Under the pieces are notes generated by a model, which was given only the letters and a program-made list of their open reading frames with translations, had not been told where the DNA came from and made no database searches. From Telluribacter humicola (GTDB lineage: Bacteria > Bacteroidota > Bacteroidia > Cytophagales > Spirosomataceae): 39,324 nucleotides of DNA. A program made the position numbers and the translations under genes. The DNA is taken from NCBI RefSeq assembly GCF_017355935.1, contig NZ_JAFIQT010000014.1:1-39324 (forward strand), read 5' to 3'. Each line of letters starts with the position of its first letter. Position 1 is the first letter of the stretch. Shown here one piece after another: positions 24,212-32,552 of this stretch.

Positions 24212-24957
24212 TTTAGTAAGGTGGTAGGTTGCAAAGAACGTTAATATTTTACGATAATGAAAGTATGTTATCTCATTAATATAAAATATTGATATTGTAT
24301 AAATATTTATTTTGGAATTGTAAGCAAATGAGTATGCTAATATATTGAGTGAGAGATTATAATAGACATGGGGTGGAGGTGCTATTAAAATATTGATATT
24401 TTAATATAATAAATCTTAGTTAAACGCTCTTCGATAATCTAGACAGGCAGCATGGTTAACGAAAGAAGAACTGATATTGAAAAAACAAATCGATCCTTGT
24501 TCTATCTAGGGTATAGCCCAGCTCCTATACCATAACCTCAGGTATAACATACCAGGTTGAGCTGTTTCTGATAGAATGGATTTATCGGAAGTAGGACCAA
24601 CAAGAGGGAGTCCTAAGAAATGTGGCAAATTGCATAACCAAACCATCTTAGTATTTGTATCTGACAGATACTAGTCAATCACCTTGTGCTGCTATGATAT
24701 CTCACCTGCTGATATTGAACAATGATAAAAGTGCCCAATATGTATTATCTAAGACGATGGTTCAAAGGACCTATTTTGCTGATTATGTATCTACTTTGAA
24801 CAATGATAAAGAAGTGTAGCCCATTAGTGTATATCTTATTGTGCAACTAGGATATACTAATAACGGCTGGGGTACCGCTTGCCTGTAAAAAGTAAGGTGT
24901 ACCATCATGTTTCAACTGGATCTACATGAGTCCGAATTTGTCTTAAATATGATGTAC
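24212..24957. promoter_or_regulatory. Palindrome-rich gene-free region upstream of parA
   Basis: No protein frame is convincing. Palindromes occur at 24383-24406 (TATTAAAATAT / ATATTTTAATA, 2-nt centre), 24510-24531 (GGTATAG / CTATACC), 24541-24553 (GGTAT / ATACC) and 24657-24671 (GTATCTG / CAGATAC around A). A 15-bp direct repeat, TTGAACAATGATAAA, lies at 24715-24729 and 24796-24810. An AATATTGATAT motif also occurs near 24287. This fits a partition site and parA promoter region, although which repeat is bound is unknown. Confidence 0.45.
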
Positions 24958-25197
24958 CTAATGGATTCTTACAATAACCCCCACCTCTTCCAACTCATCC
25001 AAAAGTTGAAATAGTCCAGTGCGAATAAGTTCTCGCTTGTTTTGGTAAAGTTGAGCATGAAGTGACAGATATTCGATATAACTCCAAAACGTAAGTCTTG
25101 AATGAAAGCAGGATGACTCTTTCCAATTTTCGAATAGTTCTACAGGTGACTCACCTGAGATGAGCGCCCCCCTGTTTGTTAAATACTTCATCCGCAC
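24958..25197 (-). CDS. Small hypothetical protein (79 aa)
   Basis: The family is unknown. The sequence is soluble with a Leu-rich helical end (RTGLFQLLDELEEVGVIVRI). The start MRMKYL is at 25197; a second Met two codons on is equally likely. It lies between the par region and cargo and may pair with the next small ORF on the same strand. Coding is supported by composition only. Confidence 0.45.
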   Translation of the reverse strand: MRMKYLTNRGALISGESPVELFENWKESSCFHSRLTFWSYIEYLSLHAQLYQNKRELIRTGLFQLLDELEEVGVIVRIH

Positions 25198-25227
25198 ATC
25201 GAATGCATTTCTGATTTGAACGAACGT

Positions 25228-25419
25228 TTATCTATAATGTTTATACTTCTGCTCAATTTCCCGTAGATGGTTATACGCCATGCTGTATTGAGAACGCTGT
25301 AGATAGAAGTGTACATAATAACATTCACCTGCGGCCTCACATGAACGGTCCGCCGCTGGGGTTGTAGTTATCCGACTCCAGCGGTCGCCCACCAGGCAGA
25401 ACAGCCGCTGAAAAAGCAT
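25228..25419 (-). CDS. Small ORF of uncertain coding status (63 aa)
   Basis: The C-terminal half (YVHFYLQRSQYSMAYNHLREIEQKY) looks like a helical protein, while the N-terminal half is less convincing. It may be a fragment of a larger gene. It lies 30 bp upstream of the 79-aa gene on the same strand. Confidence 0.3.
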   Translation of the reverse strand: MLFQRLFCLVGDRWSRITTTPAADRSCEAAGECYYVHFYLQRSQYSMAYNHLREIEQKYKHYR

Positions 25420-25629
25420 TGGAACCTAAAGTTTATAATGAGCAAAAGCTATTAAAGGACTTGGATTAACACCTGAAGAATCTAACTTGTCAACCTCATA
25501 TCAGGATTAATTTTTGACCCATCAATACATTCAGATTCTGACACCTTTTTCAGGATCGGAAATATGGCCAATACCTTTCAGGACAGGTCAAGGCAAGACA
25601 CATTAAAGTTAACCCCCTTATCTTCCATA

Positions 25630-25851
25630 TTATCTTGCAGTAACTTTCTCTGCCAGCCGTTTTGCCACAGGAATGATGAAGAATGCAGCAATATATGCTA
25701 CGGGGAACATGACGCTCCAGGCTTTACAGGCTAATTCAAACCATCCTTCATGAAAACCATGGTTCCTGACAATGCCAACAAAGGCCATAAGCAATGTCAT
25801 TGGTAATACTACAAACAATGTGTTTATGAATTTTAGATATCTACTAGTCAT
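25630..25851 (-). CDS. DUF2798 family membrane protein
   Basis: A 73-aa protein with two membrane helices (about residues 8-27 and 46-62), matching DUF2798: short N-terminus, helix, NHGFHEGW loop, then a second helix with a basic end (AKRLAEKV). Function unknown. It stands alone on the - strand. Confidence 0.8.
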   Translation of the reverse strand: MTSRYLKFINTLFVVLPMTLLMAFVGIVRNHGFHEGWFELACKAWSVMFPVAYIAAFFIIPVAKRLAEKVTAR

Positions 25852-25900
25852 TCTTTTTTGAGTTTAAGAACCTATTTTACCTGTATACTTAGCAATAGGC

Positions 25901-26869
25901 TTAGTGCAATATCACGATCTTCCCTGCCCCCTGATTACTCTCCATGAACCGGTGAGCCTCCACGATTTGACCAAAGGTAAACACCTGGCTTATAGGGATC
26001 TTTACCTGATCTGCCTCAACCTGATGGATGAAGTCCTGAAACGCCTCTGTCGGACTGGTAATCTGACCACTATCGTAGATGGTGAGTCGAACCGTAGCTG
26101 GGATAAATTCCATGGGGGCGAAATCAGTAACCGTCCAGGTTTCGGATAACATGCCACTCATGCAGCCGGTGCCACCGGGTCTAAGGCATTCAAGAGAGTC
26201 TTTCAGCGTGGAGGTACCCACTAGTTCCAGTACCTTATTAACACCCTCTGGAACAATAGCCCTTACCTGCTCCTTCAGATGCCCCTCATCAATTAAGACA
26301 TGCGAGGCTCCATTGACCAGTAGCGCTTCTTCTTTCCGGGGATTACGGGTGGTAGCCAGTACCGTCAGGCCTGCCTTATTGGCTAGTTGAGTCGCCAGCA
26401 TACCCACCGATGAAGTACCTCCACGGATTAACAGCGTCTCCCCTTTTTGAATACCCAGCGCCAGATTCAATGAGCCATGTACTGTCTGAAACATTTCCGG
26501 TATAGCTCCCAATGTATCCCACGGAAGCCTGCTCTGAAACGTATGCAACAGGCTCCTGGGCAGCAGGGTGTACTGGGCATAGCTGCCGTCAAAGTTGCGG
26601 CCCATACCACCCATCAGGGCCATAACCTGCTGTCCCTTGGAGTACTCTCCTGAGGGGTCCGCTTCCACTTCGCCTACACACTCAATGCCTAGTACACGAG
26701 GGAACCTGACATTGGGCGAATAGCCTTTACGTGTCATCAGTTCGGAGCGGTTCAGGCCAAAAGCTTTGACTTTGACCAACACCTGTCCCTCCGCCGGGGT
26801 AGGTATTGGACGCTCTTCAAGTATAAGCTCCTCGGGCGCACCGGGATGGTAGAGTACGGCAGCTTTCAT
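25901..26869 (-). CDS. Zinc-type alcohol dehydrogenase-like / quinone oxidoreductase (MDR)
   Basis: A 322-aa medium-chain dehydrogenase/reductase. The N-terminal GroES-like domain carries FGLNRSELMTRKGY and FPRVLGIECVGEV. The Rossmann motif is LLIRGGTSSVGMLATQLA near residue 150. The structural zinc cysteines are absent and a quinone-oxidoreductase style Asn-Arg (NRSE) is present, so NADPH-dependent reduction of quinones or enones is most likely. It is not obviously in an operon; the next gene starts 57 bp upstream. Confidence 0.88.
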   Translation of the reverse strand: MKAAVLYHPGAPEELILEERPIPTPAEGQVLVKVKAFGLNRSELMTRKGYSPNVRFPRVLGIECVGEVEADPSGEYSKGQQVMALMGGMGRNFDGSYAQYTLLPRSLLHTFQSRLPWDTLGAIPEMFQTVHGSLNLALGIQKGETLLIRGGTSSVGMLATQLANKAGLTVLATTRNPRKEEALLVNGASHVLIDEGHLKEQVRAIVPEGVNKVLELVGTSTLKDSLECLRPGGTGCMSGMLSETWTVTDFAPMEFIPATVRLTIYDSGQITSPTEAFQDFIHQVEADQVKIPISQVFTFGQIVEAHRFMESNQGAGKIVILH

Positions 26870-26925
26870 TGTGGTGGCTTTTCAGACAAATTGAGACCCT
26901 TCTTAGCTATACTATAACTCGTAAC

Positions 26926-27600
26926 TTATTGATGGTGGATCTTAAGATCCGAGAAAAAACCTTCTGTACCGACTTCCACCCATAAGCCAATGGCACCTGA
27001 TGCATTAGCCCCCAGCTTTAAGTCGTTCACCACCAGGGAAGGCTGTTTACTATCATTTAGATAGAGTTTGGCCTGCTGCCCCTGTACTACAATCTGTAGG
27101 GTGATCCATTCATCTAATCCCATGTCTGCGTAGGATTCATAACGCTCCGGAGCTTCTTTCCGCAAGCGGTCAAACTTATAATGCGGGTAAGAGTAGTACT
27201 GAATGGAGTGATTGCGACGCACCTGATCGTCTGAACGGCCGTTGGTGGGGCGGATGTAGATACTTTCGTAGGAAGTATTGGTTTCGTTGATCCGAAATGC
27301 CACGCCTATAAATCCCCGTGCGAATTCGGGTGCGTTTTTCAGCAGACGACTCAGGACCTTAACTTCGATGGTTCCATTGGTAAAATTGGCCCCACTGATC
27401 TTTACAAACGTGGGCTCGTCAAACGCTTTTACCGCAGTATCCTTTACGACTCGTACCGCTTTTTTTCCCTTCAATTTTACCAGGGTCATTGAAACATCGA
27501 CAGCCTGAAGGCGATCTTCCACCAGTTTGATCTTCTGAGCAAACAGCGTTGTCGAGCCTAGCACCAGGGCAATCATGAGCACTAGATATATTCCTTTCAT
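26926..27600 (-). CDS. Secreted LamG/DUF1080-like protein
   Basis: I use the ATG at 27600 (MKGIYLVLM), which gives a signal peptide cleaved near LFAQ; an upstream ATG would add 19 residues before it. About 224 aa. The mature part has a concanavalin-A-like pattern (TFVKISGANFTNGTIEVKV, FIGVAFRINE, ESIYIRPTNGR, LYLNDSKQP), as in DUF1080/3-keto-disaccharide hydrolase-like proteins. A carbohydrate-related extracellular role is inferred. Confidence 0.72.
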   Translation of the reverse strand: MKGIYLVLMIALVLGSTTLFAQKIKLVEDRLQAVDVSMTLVKLKGKKAVRVVKDTAVKAFDEPTFVKISGANFTNGTIEVKVLSRLLKNAPEFARGFIGVAFRINETNTSYESIYIRPTNGRSDDQVRRNHSIQYYSYPHYKFDRLRKEAPERYESYADMGLDEWITLQIVVQGQQAKLYLNDSKQPSLVVNDLKLGANASGAIGLWVEVGTEGFFSDLKIHHQ

Positions 27601-27640
27601 CCTCTGGATTAACAAGGTCTTTGGATAAATCTGTACGAAT

Positions 27641-27997
27641 CTACCTGGTAAGCACATGCGATGCTACGGTATGCAACCTAATCTTTTCCCCTTCCAGGAA
27701 AAATGTATCCGTACCCATTGGTATGTTGGCTACGGCTGATTCACTTGACCAGACGATATAGGCAGTATTGCCTGTCACGATTAGCCTCTTCATTTCAAAG
27801 TCAGATCCCGTGGGTATGGTGACAAAAAAATCTGCAAAAAACTTCCGGATAGCAGCCAGTCCTTTTAAAGGGCCTTCCGGTGTAAGTACTTCCGATTCTT
27901 CGGTATAATCTTTTAGGATCTCATCCAGATCATTGTTACCAAAAGCGGTAAGGTGGTGTGTTAGTACCTGAGTGGTTATGTTTTCTTGAATGTTCAT
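27641..27997 (-). CDS. NTF2-like / SnoaL-like protein
   Basis: A 118-aa protein typical of SnoaL-like proteins: AFGNNDLDEILKDYTEESEVLTPEG followed by LKGLAAIRKFFADFF, and a beta-rich end. No substrate is suggested by the sequence. It is 39 bp downstream of the alpha/beta hydrolase and probably shares its transcript. Confidence 0.82.
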   Translation of the reverse strand: MNIQENITTQVLTHHLTAFGNNDLDEILKDYTEESEVLTPEGPLKGLAAIRKFFADFFVTIPTGSDFEMKRLIVTGNTAYIVWSSESAVANIPMGTDTFFLEGEKIRLHTVASHVLTR

Positions 27998-28036
27998 GTC
28001 ATTTATATTTAAATAGCTTCAATCTGGTTCTGTGTT

Positions 28037-28906
28037 CTAATTCAGGAATGGTAGCATACTCGTCCATACAGCCGGAAAATTCGTCAGAAATACCGGATGT
28101 GGTGCGTTGGGAATTATGCTTAGCTGCGCGTTCGGAATCATTTCATAGGCGGCAATGACCGTCTTCAGGGGAGCATTCTGATCCTTTTCGCCAGCCATTA
28201 CCAAAACCGGACATTTAATTTCCCCCAGTGTTTCTTTACCTATATTTATTGAGTTATAGTACTTATTCAGATTCCCCAGCCATTCGTCAAACCGCTCAGG
28301 CTCGGGCATAAGCTTGAGTTGCTGTTTGAAGTAGAGACTGTCCATGCTGAAAAACAATTTTCGGGAATTGTCAAAAGTCCTAAAGCCCTGCTTCCACTCC
28401 CCGGCACCGATAGCAATCAGCTTCTTCACTTTATTCGGGTGCAAGGCAGCCAGAAAATAGCCGGTGTAAGCGCCATCACTGAATCCTAAAACGGTCACAC
28501 TGTCTTTGGTGACCGCCTGGATAATGGCATTGACATCCTCAGCCTTACGCTCGTAAGAAGGTACCTGTGAACCCATTTCCGATTTGCCATGTCCCCTGGT
28601 GGATACGGCAATGACCTGGTAGTTCTTCTTCAAACTATCAATCAACTTGTGCATCTCAAAGGTAGAGCCTACTATACCGCCATGTAGGATTACTAGGGGT
28701 TTGCCTTTGCCGTACACTTCGTAGTAGATCCTGGCATCACCCGTATTGAGGTAATGGCCGGCCTGAGAGTTTGCACCGTACGGAATGGCACTGGCTGGTG
28801 AAGGTGCTGCTTGCATGAAGTGTCTTAATCCCGCCTGCGGTGGCTGTTGGCCAAAGGCCAGGGAGGAAATAAGCCCAAATAATAAAAAGATCAATCGTAA
28901 CTTCAT
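28037..28906 (-). CDS. Secreted alpha/beta hydrolase
   Basis: A 289-aa protein with a signal peptide ending near FGQ (residue 20). The nucleophile elbow GFSDG gives Ser143, with Asp242 (MAGEKDQ) and His270 (PNAPHP) completing the triad; HGG (residues 75-77) is the oxyanion loop. The substrate is unknown. Its upstream region shares a palindromic element and promoter-like sequence with the DinB gene at 34439. Confidence 0.88.
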   Translation of the reverse strand: MKLRLIFLLFGLISSLAFGQQPPQAGLRHFMQAAPSPASAIPYGANSQAGHYLNTGDARIYYEVYGKGKPLVILHGGIVGSTFEMHKLIDSLKKNYQVIAVSTRGHGKSEMGSQVPSYERKAEDVNAIIQAVTKDSVTVLGFSDGAYTGYFLAALHPNKVKKLIAIGAGEWKQGFRTFDNSRKLFFSMDSLYFKQQLKLMPEPERFDEWLGNLNKYYNSINIGKETLGEIKCPVLVMAGEKDQNAPLKTVIAAYEMIPNAQLSIIPNAPHPVFLTNFPAVWTSMLPFLN

Positions 28907-28961
28907 TGGTGTACTGTTTTATCATGCAAAATTCGCCATCTGCCAGCTTCTCAGGAATAAG

Positions 28962-28999
28962 CTATCTTAAGTAATACCCTTAAGATAGTTTAAGGGTAG
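28962..28999 (-). promoter_or_regulatory. Shared palindromic operator upstream of the alpha/beta hydrolase
   Basis: TACCCTTAA (28975-28983) and TTAAGGGTA (28990-28998) are perfect 9-bp arms around 6 nt. A second inverted repeat overlaps it: CTATCTTAAG (28962-28971) with CTTAAGATAG (28979-28988). The two cannot fold together. The same element, differing by two bases in 27, occurs at 34512-34538 before the DinB gene. A GAATTTTGCATG box lies between it and the ATG. Confidence 0.6.
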
Positions 29000-29014
29000 C
29001 TGATAGTTCAGATT

Positions 29015-29968
29015 CTAAACGCGCCACAGTACATCAACGAATTGGTGACAACTATCAAAGAAAGCATCAACCGGCTCATAACCGGCCTTTGCAGCTAGCT
29101 CCTGAATCTCAGCCTCGTTGTATTTTTGGGATATCTCCATATAGATTGGTTCATCCCGCTCAAAGGCAATCACGGTATCATCAAAGGTTACCTGTTGTGC
29201 AAGCAGGCTGATCAGGTAACTTTTACAACTGCCGGTTATGGGATCATACACCGGAAAATGCTCAAACTGATTAGGCTTGAAATCTGCACCTAGTTCCCGA
29301 TTCATACGGTGCAGGAGATTCAAATTGAAGTCCCGGGTCAACCCCTCTTTATCATTATAAGCATCCAGTATAACCTGTGGATTTTTCTTTAAGTCAAATC
29401 CCACAAGCAAATAGTCTCCTTCCTGTAGTAAGCCCCGCAACTGCTCAAGGAATCCCAAAGCCTCTTCAGGCAGCATATTACCAATCGTTGCCCCCAGAAA
29501 GACCACCAGCTTAGCAGTAGGACTTTCAGCCTGAATGTGTTCCAGCATGGGGAAGTACTCACCAGCCCGGCCGCTTATCTGCATACCTTTAAGTATAGGA
29601 GGAAGCATCCGGTCCAGATAATCCACCATACCGGTCGAAATATCAATGGGATAATATTGCCTGCTGCATCGTAGCCTGAGTGCTTCCTGGAGCAGGTATA
29701 GGGTCTTTGAGGCATCTCCGGCCCCTAGTTCTATCACATCAAACATGGGATTGGTACCAGCGCAGGATTGGATAATCTGTCGACTTTGAGTACGGAGTAT
29801 TTCCTCCTCCGCCCGGGTAAGATAATACTCAGGACAGCCCATGATCTGCTGAAACAGCTGGTCGCCTTTTGCATCATAGAAGTACTTCGGCAGTAGGTAT
29901 TTGGGGTTACTTGATAGTCCTTTCAGCACATCCTGCCGGAATGGACTGTCAACTAGAATGTCATTCAT
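29015..29968 (-). CDS. egtD: L-histidine N-alpha-methyltransferase EgtD
   Basis: A 317-aa protein of the EgtD family. Motifs are DAKGDQLFQQIMGCPEYYLTR (residues 32-52, histidine and SAM pocket), the SAM-binding VIELGAGDASKT (78-89) and FLGATIGNMLPEEA. It makes hercynine from histidine by three methylations, the first step of ergothioneine biosynthesis. The gene follows egtB by 8 bp, so the two are an operon; egtB is transcribed first. Confidence 0.95.
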   Translation of the reverse strand: MNDILVDSPFRQDVLKGLSSNPKYLLPKYFYDAKGDQLFQQIMGCPEYYLTRAEEEILRTQSRQIIQSCAGTNPMFDVIELGAGDASKTLYLLQEALRLRCSRQYYPIDISTGMVDYLDRMLPPILKGMQISGRAGEYFPMLEHIQAESPTAKLVVFLGATIGNMLPEEALGFLEQLRGLLQEGDYLLVGFDLKKNPQVILDAYNDKEGLTRDFNLNLLHRMNRELGADFKPNQFEHFPVYDPITGSCKSYLISLLAQQVTFDDTVIAFERDEPIYMEISQKYNEAEIQELAAKAGYEPVDAFFDSCHQFVDVLWRV

Positions 29969-29976
29969 AGCGTCAT

Positions 29977-31155
29977 TTAAAAAGTGGCTGATTTCACTGA
30001 TCGGGCCAGTCTTATACCTGTAAACTGCCAGCGTAAGTGGGTATGAAAAAAATTACGATAGGTGGGGCGACTATGGTCAGGCGTGGTGGCCTGGGAAGCC
30101 CCTCGCAGCACCATCTGATTCACCATGAACTTACCGTTGTACTCGCCAATAGCCCCTTCCGCTTTAGTAAAACCCGGGTAAGGCAGGTAAGCGCTTTCGG
30201 TCCACTCCCAGCGGGAGCCCCATTCCAGTTGAGCCTGTGCAGATTCCCACTCTGCTTCGGTAGGCAGACGAACTCCCCGCCACTGAGCATAGGCCCAGGC
30301 TTCGAAATAACTAATATGACAGACCGGCTGATCCAGGGGCAGGGGCTGGAGCCCTTCGGGTGTATAATGATACCATACACCGTCGATCTGGTACCAGTAC
30401 ATCGGAGCTTTCACGCCCTGCGTTTTAATCCATTCCCATCCCTCTGCGTGCCAATAGCGAAAATCGGTATACCCTCCGGATTCTATAAAAGCCAGGTACT
30501 CCCCGTTGCTGACGAGCTCCTGCCGAATTTGGTAGGGGGCCAGGTACACCTTGTGCCGATTCAACTCATTATCAAAACAGAATTCACCACCGTTGGCTCC
30601 TATCTCGTAGATGCCCTCGGACATACTGATCCAATGCTCGCCGGTAATGGCTGGTACCGGGGGTTGGGGATAATCGGTTGGGTAAGCCGGAAGCAATGGG
30701 TTATTACCCAGGATATATTTAATATCCGTAATGAGTAGCTCCTGGTGTTGTTCCTCATGGTTTAAGCCAAGAATAATGGTGGATCTAAGGGTTTCCGTTA
30801 ATCCGCTTTCACCGGATAAAAACTGTTGCATGGCAGCATCTACATGGGACCGGTAAGTCATAATATCGGAGACAGTTGGGCGACTGAGATTACCTCGGTC
30901 CGTGCGAACCACCCGGGCTCCTACTGTTTCATAATAGCTGTTAAAGACATAATTGTACTGGTCATTGAACACCTGGTAACCCACCCTATGGGGGAGTAGC
31001 ACAAACGTTTCAAAAAACCAGGTAGTATGCCCCAAATGCCACTTGGGAGGACTGACATCTACCACGGGCTGGACGACAAGATCTTCCGCCTGTAGTCCCT
31101 GACAGACATTTTCGCTTCGGGTACGTACCTGTTGATATTTTTCCAGTAGGTTCAT
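29977..31155 (-). CDS. egtB: Ergothioneine sulfoxide synthase EgtB
   Basis: I start at the ATG at 31155 (MNLLEKYQ); the longer frame to 31542 runs into the MFS gene in another frame and is not supported. 392 aa. The N-terminal DinB-like domain carries HLGHTTWF (His40/His43) and LNHEEQHQE (His133, His137), the expected non-haem iron ligands. The C-terminal FGE-sulfatase domain has VWYHYT, LPTEAEWE and MVLRGAS. EgtB joins hercynine to cysteine or gamma-glutamylcysteine using oxygen. No egtC, egtA or EgtE lyase is nearby, so a cysteine-dependent variant or unlinked genes are likely. Confidence 0.93.
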   Translation of the reverse strand: MNLLEKYQQVRTRSENVCQGLQAEDLVVQPVVDVSPPKWHLGHTTWFFETFVLLPHRVGYQVFNDQYNYVFNSYYETVGARVVRTDRGNLSRPTVSDIMTYRSHVDAAMQQFLSGESGLTETLRSTIILGLNHEEQHQELLITDIKYILGNNPLLPAYPTDYPQPPVPAITGEHWISMSEGIYEIGANGGEFCFDNELNRHKVYLAPYQIRQELVSNGEYLAFIESGGYTDFRYWHAEGWEWIKTQGVKAPMYWYQIDGVWYHYTPEGLQPLPLDQPVCHISYFEAWAYAQWRGVRLPTEAEWESAQAQLEWGSRWEWTESAYLPYPGFTKAEGAIGEYNGKFMVNQMVLRGASQATTPDHSRPTYRNFFHTHLRWQFTGIRLARSVKSATF

Positions 31156-31277
31156 AAACGAGTTAGATGACCCGCACCTTATCCCATGAAAAATAGTCTG
31201 GGAATCGGTATGCAGGAAGCTGTTAAAAGCTTTGATAATTGTAAGTAGATTAATGTATCTGAGGTTATTTTGAAGCT

Positions 31278-32492
31278 CTACAAGGAGACTGCTTCCTGTT
31301 TCGCCAGGTATTCCATTTGTCTGACACCTACTAGCAGAATTACCATGGCCAGTATACAGCAAGCCATCATGATCGCGGCCATCGGTAAGGCCGTTCCATT
31401 GAATAATAAGCCTACTAAGGCGGTAGCCATAGCCCCACAAATCATCTGAAAGGAGCCCATTAAAGCGGAAGCACTTCCAGCCCGGTGGGTAAAGGGAGCC
31501 AACGCTAAGGCTACCGAGTTGGGAAAAGTAAATCCCTGACAACTCAGGAATAGAAACAGGAGTCCCACAGTACTATATAAACCCAGTGAACCCGTTATAC
31601 TTCCCAGTACAAGGATTAGTCCGATTAATAGTTGAGCAAGTAGTGCGGTGTACATGATCTGACTACTTGTATAGCTACGTAATAACCAGTTATTGAGCTG
31701 GCTACTTCCGATTAACCCGGCGGCTATAAGCGCAAAAATGGCCCCATACTGCTCTTCACTGACACCATACAATTTCATGAATACAAATGGCGACCCTGCC
31801 AGATACGCAAAAAGACCCGCCGAAGCAGTTGCTCCTGCAAAGGCATAGGTCCTGAATTGAGGTACTTTGGCAACCTGAAAATAGCCCTGGGTAACAGCGG
31901 TCGGTGTAAGTAAGACTGTGGAATCAGCCCCCCTGCTCTCGGGGAGCCACCGGATTACGGCAGCCAATAGTAGCATAGTGACAATAGCCAATATCGTAAA
32001 GACCATCGGCCATCCACTGGTTGCTATCAGGTAACTACCTACCGTGGGAGCAAGAATGGGAGACACTCCCAATATCAACACCAACAAGGATAGAACCTTG
32101 GCATGTTGGTCAGCCGGGAATAGATCTCTTACCATCGCATTGGGGGTTACCATACCCACACAAGCTCCTAGCGCCTGAAGAAATCTGAAACCAATTAGGG
32201 CCTCGGCCGAAGTAGAGAGCGAACAGCCTAAAGAAGCAAGTGTATATACCACCAGGCCGACCACGAGCGGGATTTTCCGCCCGTAGCGATCCAGGAGGGG
32301 GCCGCACACCAATTGACCCAGGCATACGCCAACAAAGAAGCTGGAAAGCGAATAAGCCACCTGGTCAACCGTCGTATGAAGATCCTTAGCGATGGCCGGA
32401 AAACCCGGCAGGTACATATCAATGGAGAAGGGACACACTGCCGCCAGCAATCCCAAGATCAGGATTACGCCAGATCGTTTGTTAGCTTTCAT
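31278..32492 (-). CDS. Bcr/CflA-family MFS efflux transporter
   Basis: A 404-aa, 12-helix MFS protein. The first helix has SIDMYLPGFPAIAKDL, the hallmark of Bcr/CflA drug exporters, and the A-motif is GPLLDRYGRK near residue 65. It lies upstream of egtB on the same strand with a 122-bp gap. The family usually exports drugs or small molecules; transport of ergothioneine or a precursor is a guess based on neighbours only. Confidence 0.9.
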   Translation of the reverse strand: MKANKRSGVILILGLLAAVCPFSIDMYLPGFPAIAKDLHTTVDQVAYSLSSFFVGVCLGQLVCGPLLDRYGRKIPLVVGLVVYTLASLGCSLSTSAEALIGFRFLQALGACVGMVTPNAMVRDLFPADQHAKVLSLLVLILGVSPILAPTVGSYLIATSGWPMVFTILAIVTMLLLAAVIRWLPESRGADSTVLLTPTAVTQGYFQVAKVPQFRTYAFAGATASAGLFAYLAGSPFVFMKLYGVSEEQYGAIFALIAAGLIGSSQLNNWLLRSYTSSQIMYTALLAQLLIGLILVLGSITGSLGLYSTVGLLFLFLSCQGFTFPNSVALALAPFTHRAGSASALMGSFQMICGAMATALVGLLFNGTALPMAAIMMACCILAMVILLVGVRQMEYLAKQEAVSL

Positions 32493-32552
32493 AAGCTCTT
32501 TGTTGTATAAAGCGTAAGTGGATTAGTTTGCAGCTACCCCAGGCTGAGCCGA

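Noticed and set aside
30037-30738. Long + strand frame of 233 aa
   Set aside because: It lies entirely opposite egtB, whose conserved motifs prove the - strand is coding.
31156-31542. N-terminal extension of EgtB
   Set aside because: It overlaps the MFS gene in another frame, and EgtB homology begins at the ATG at 31155.
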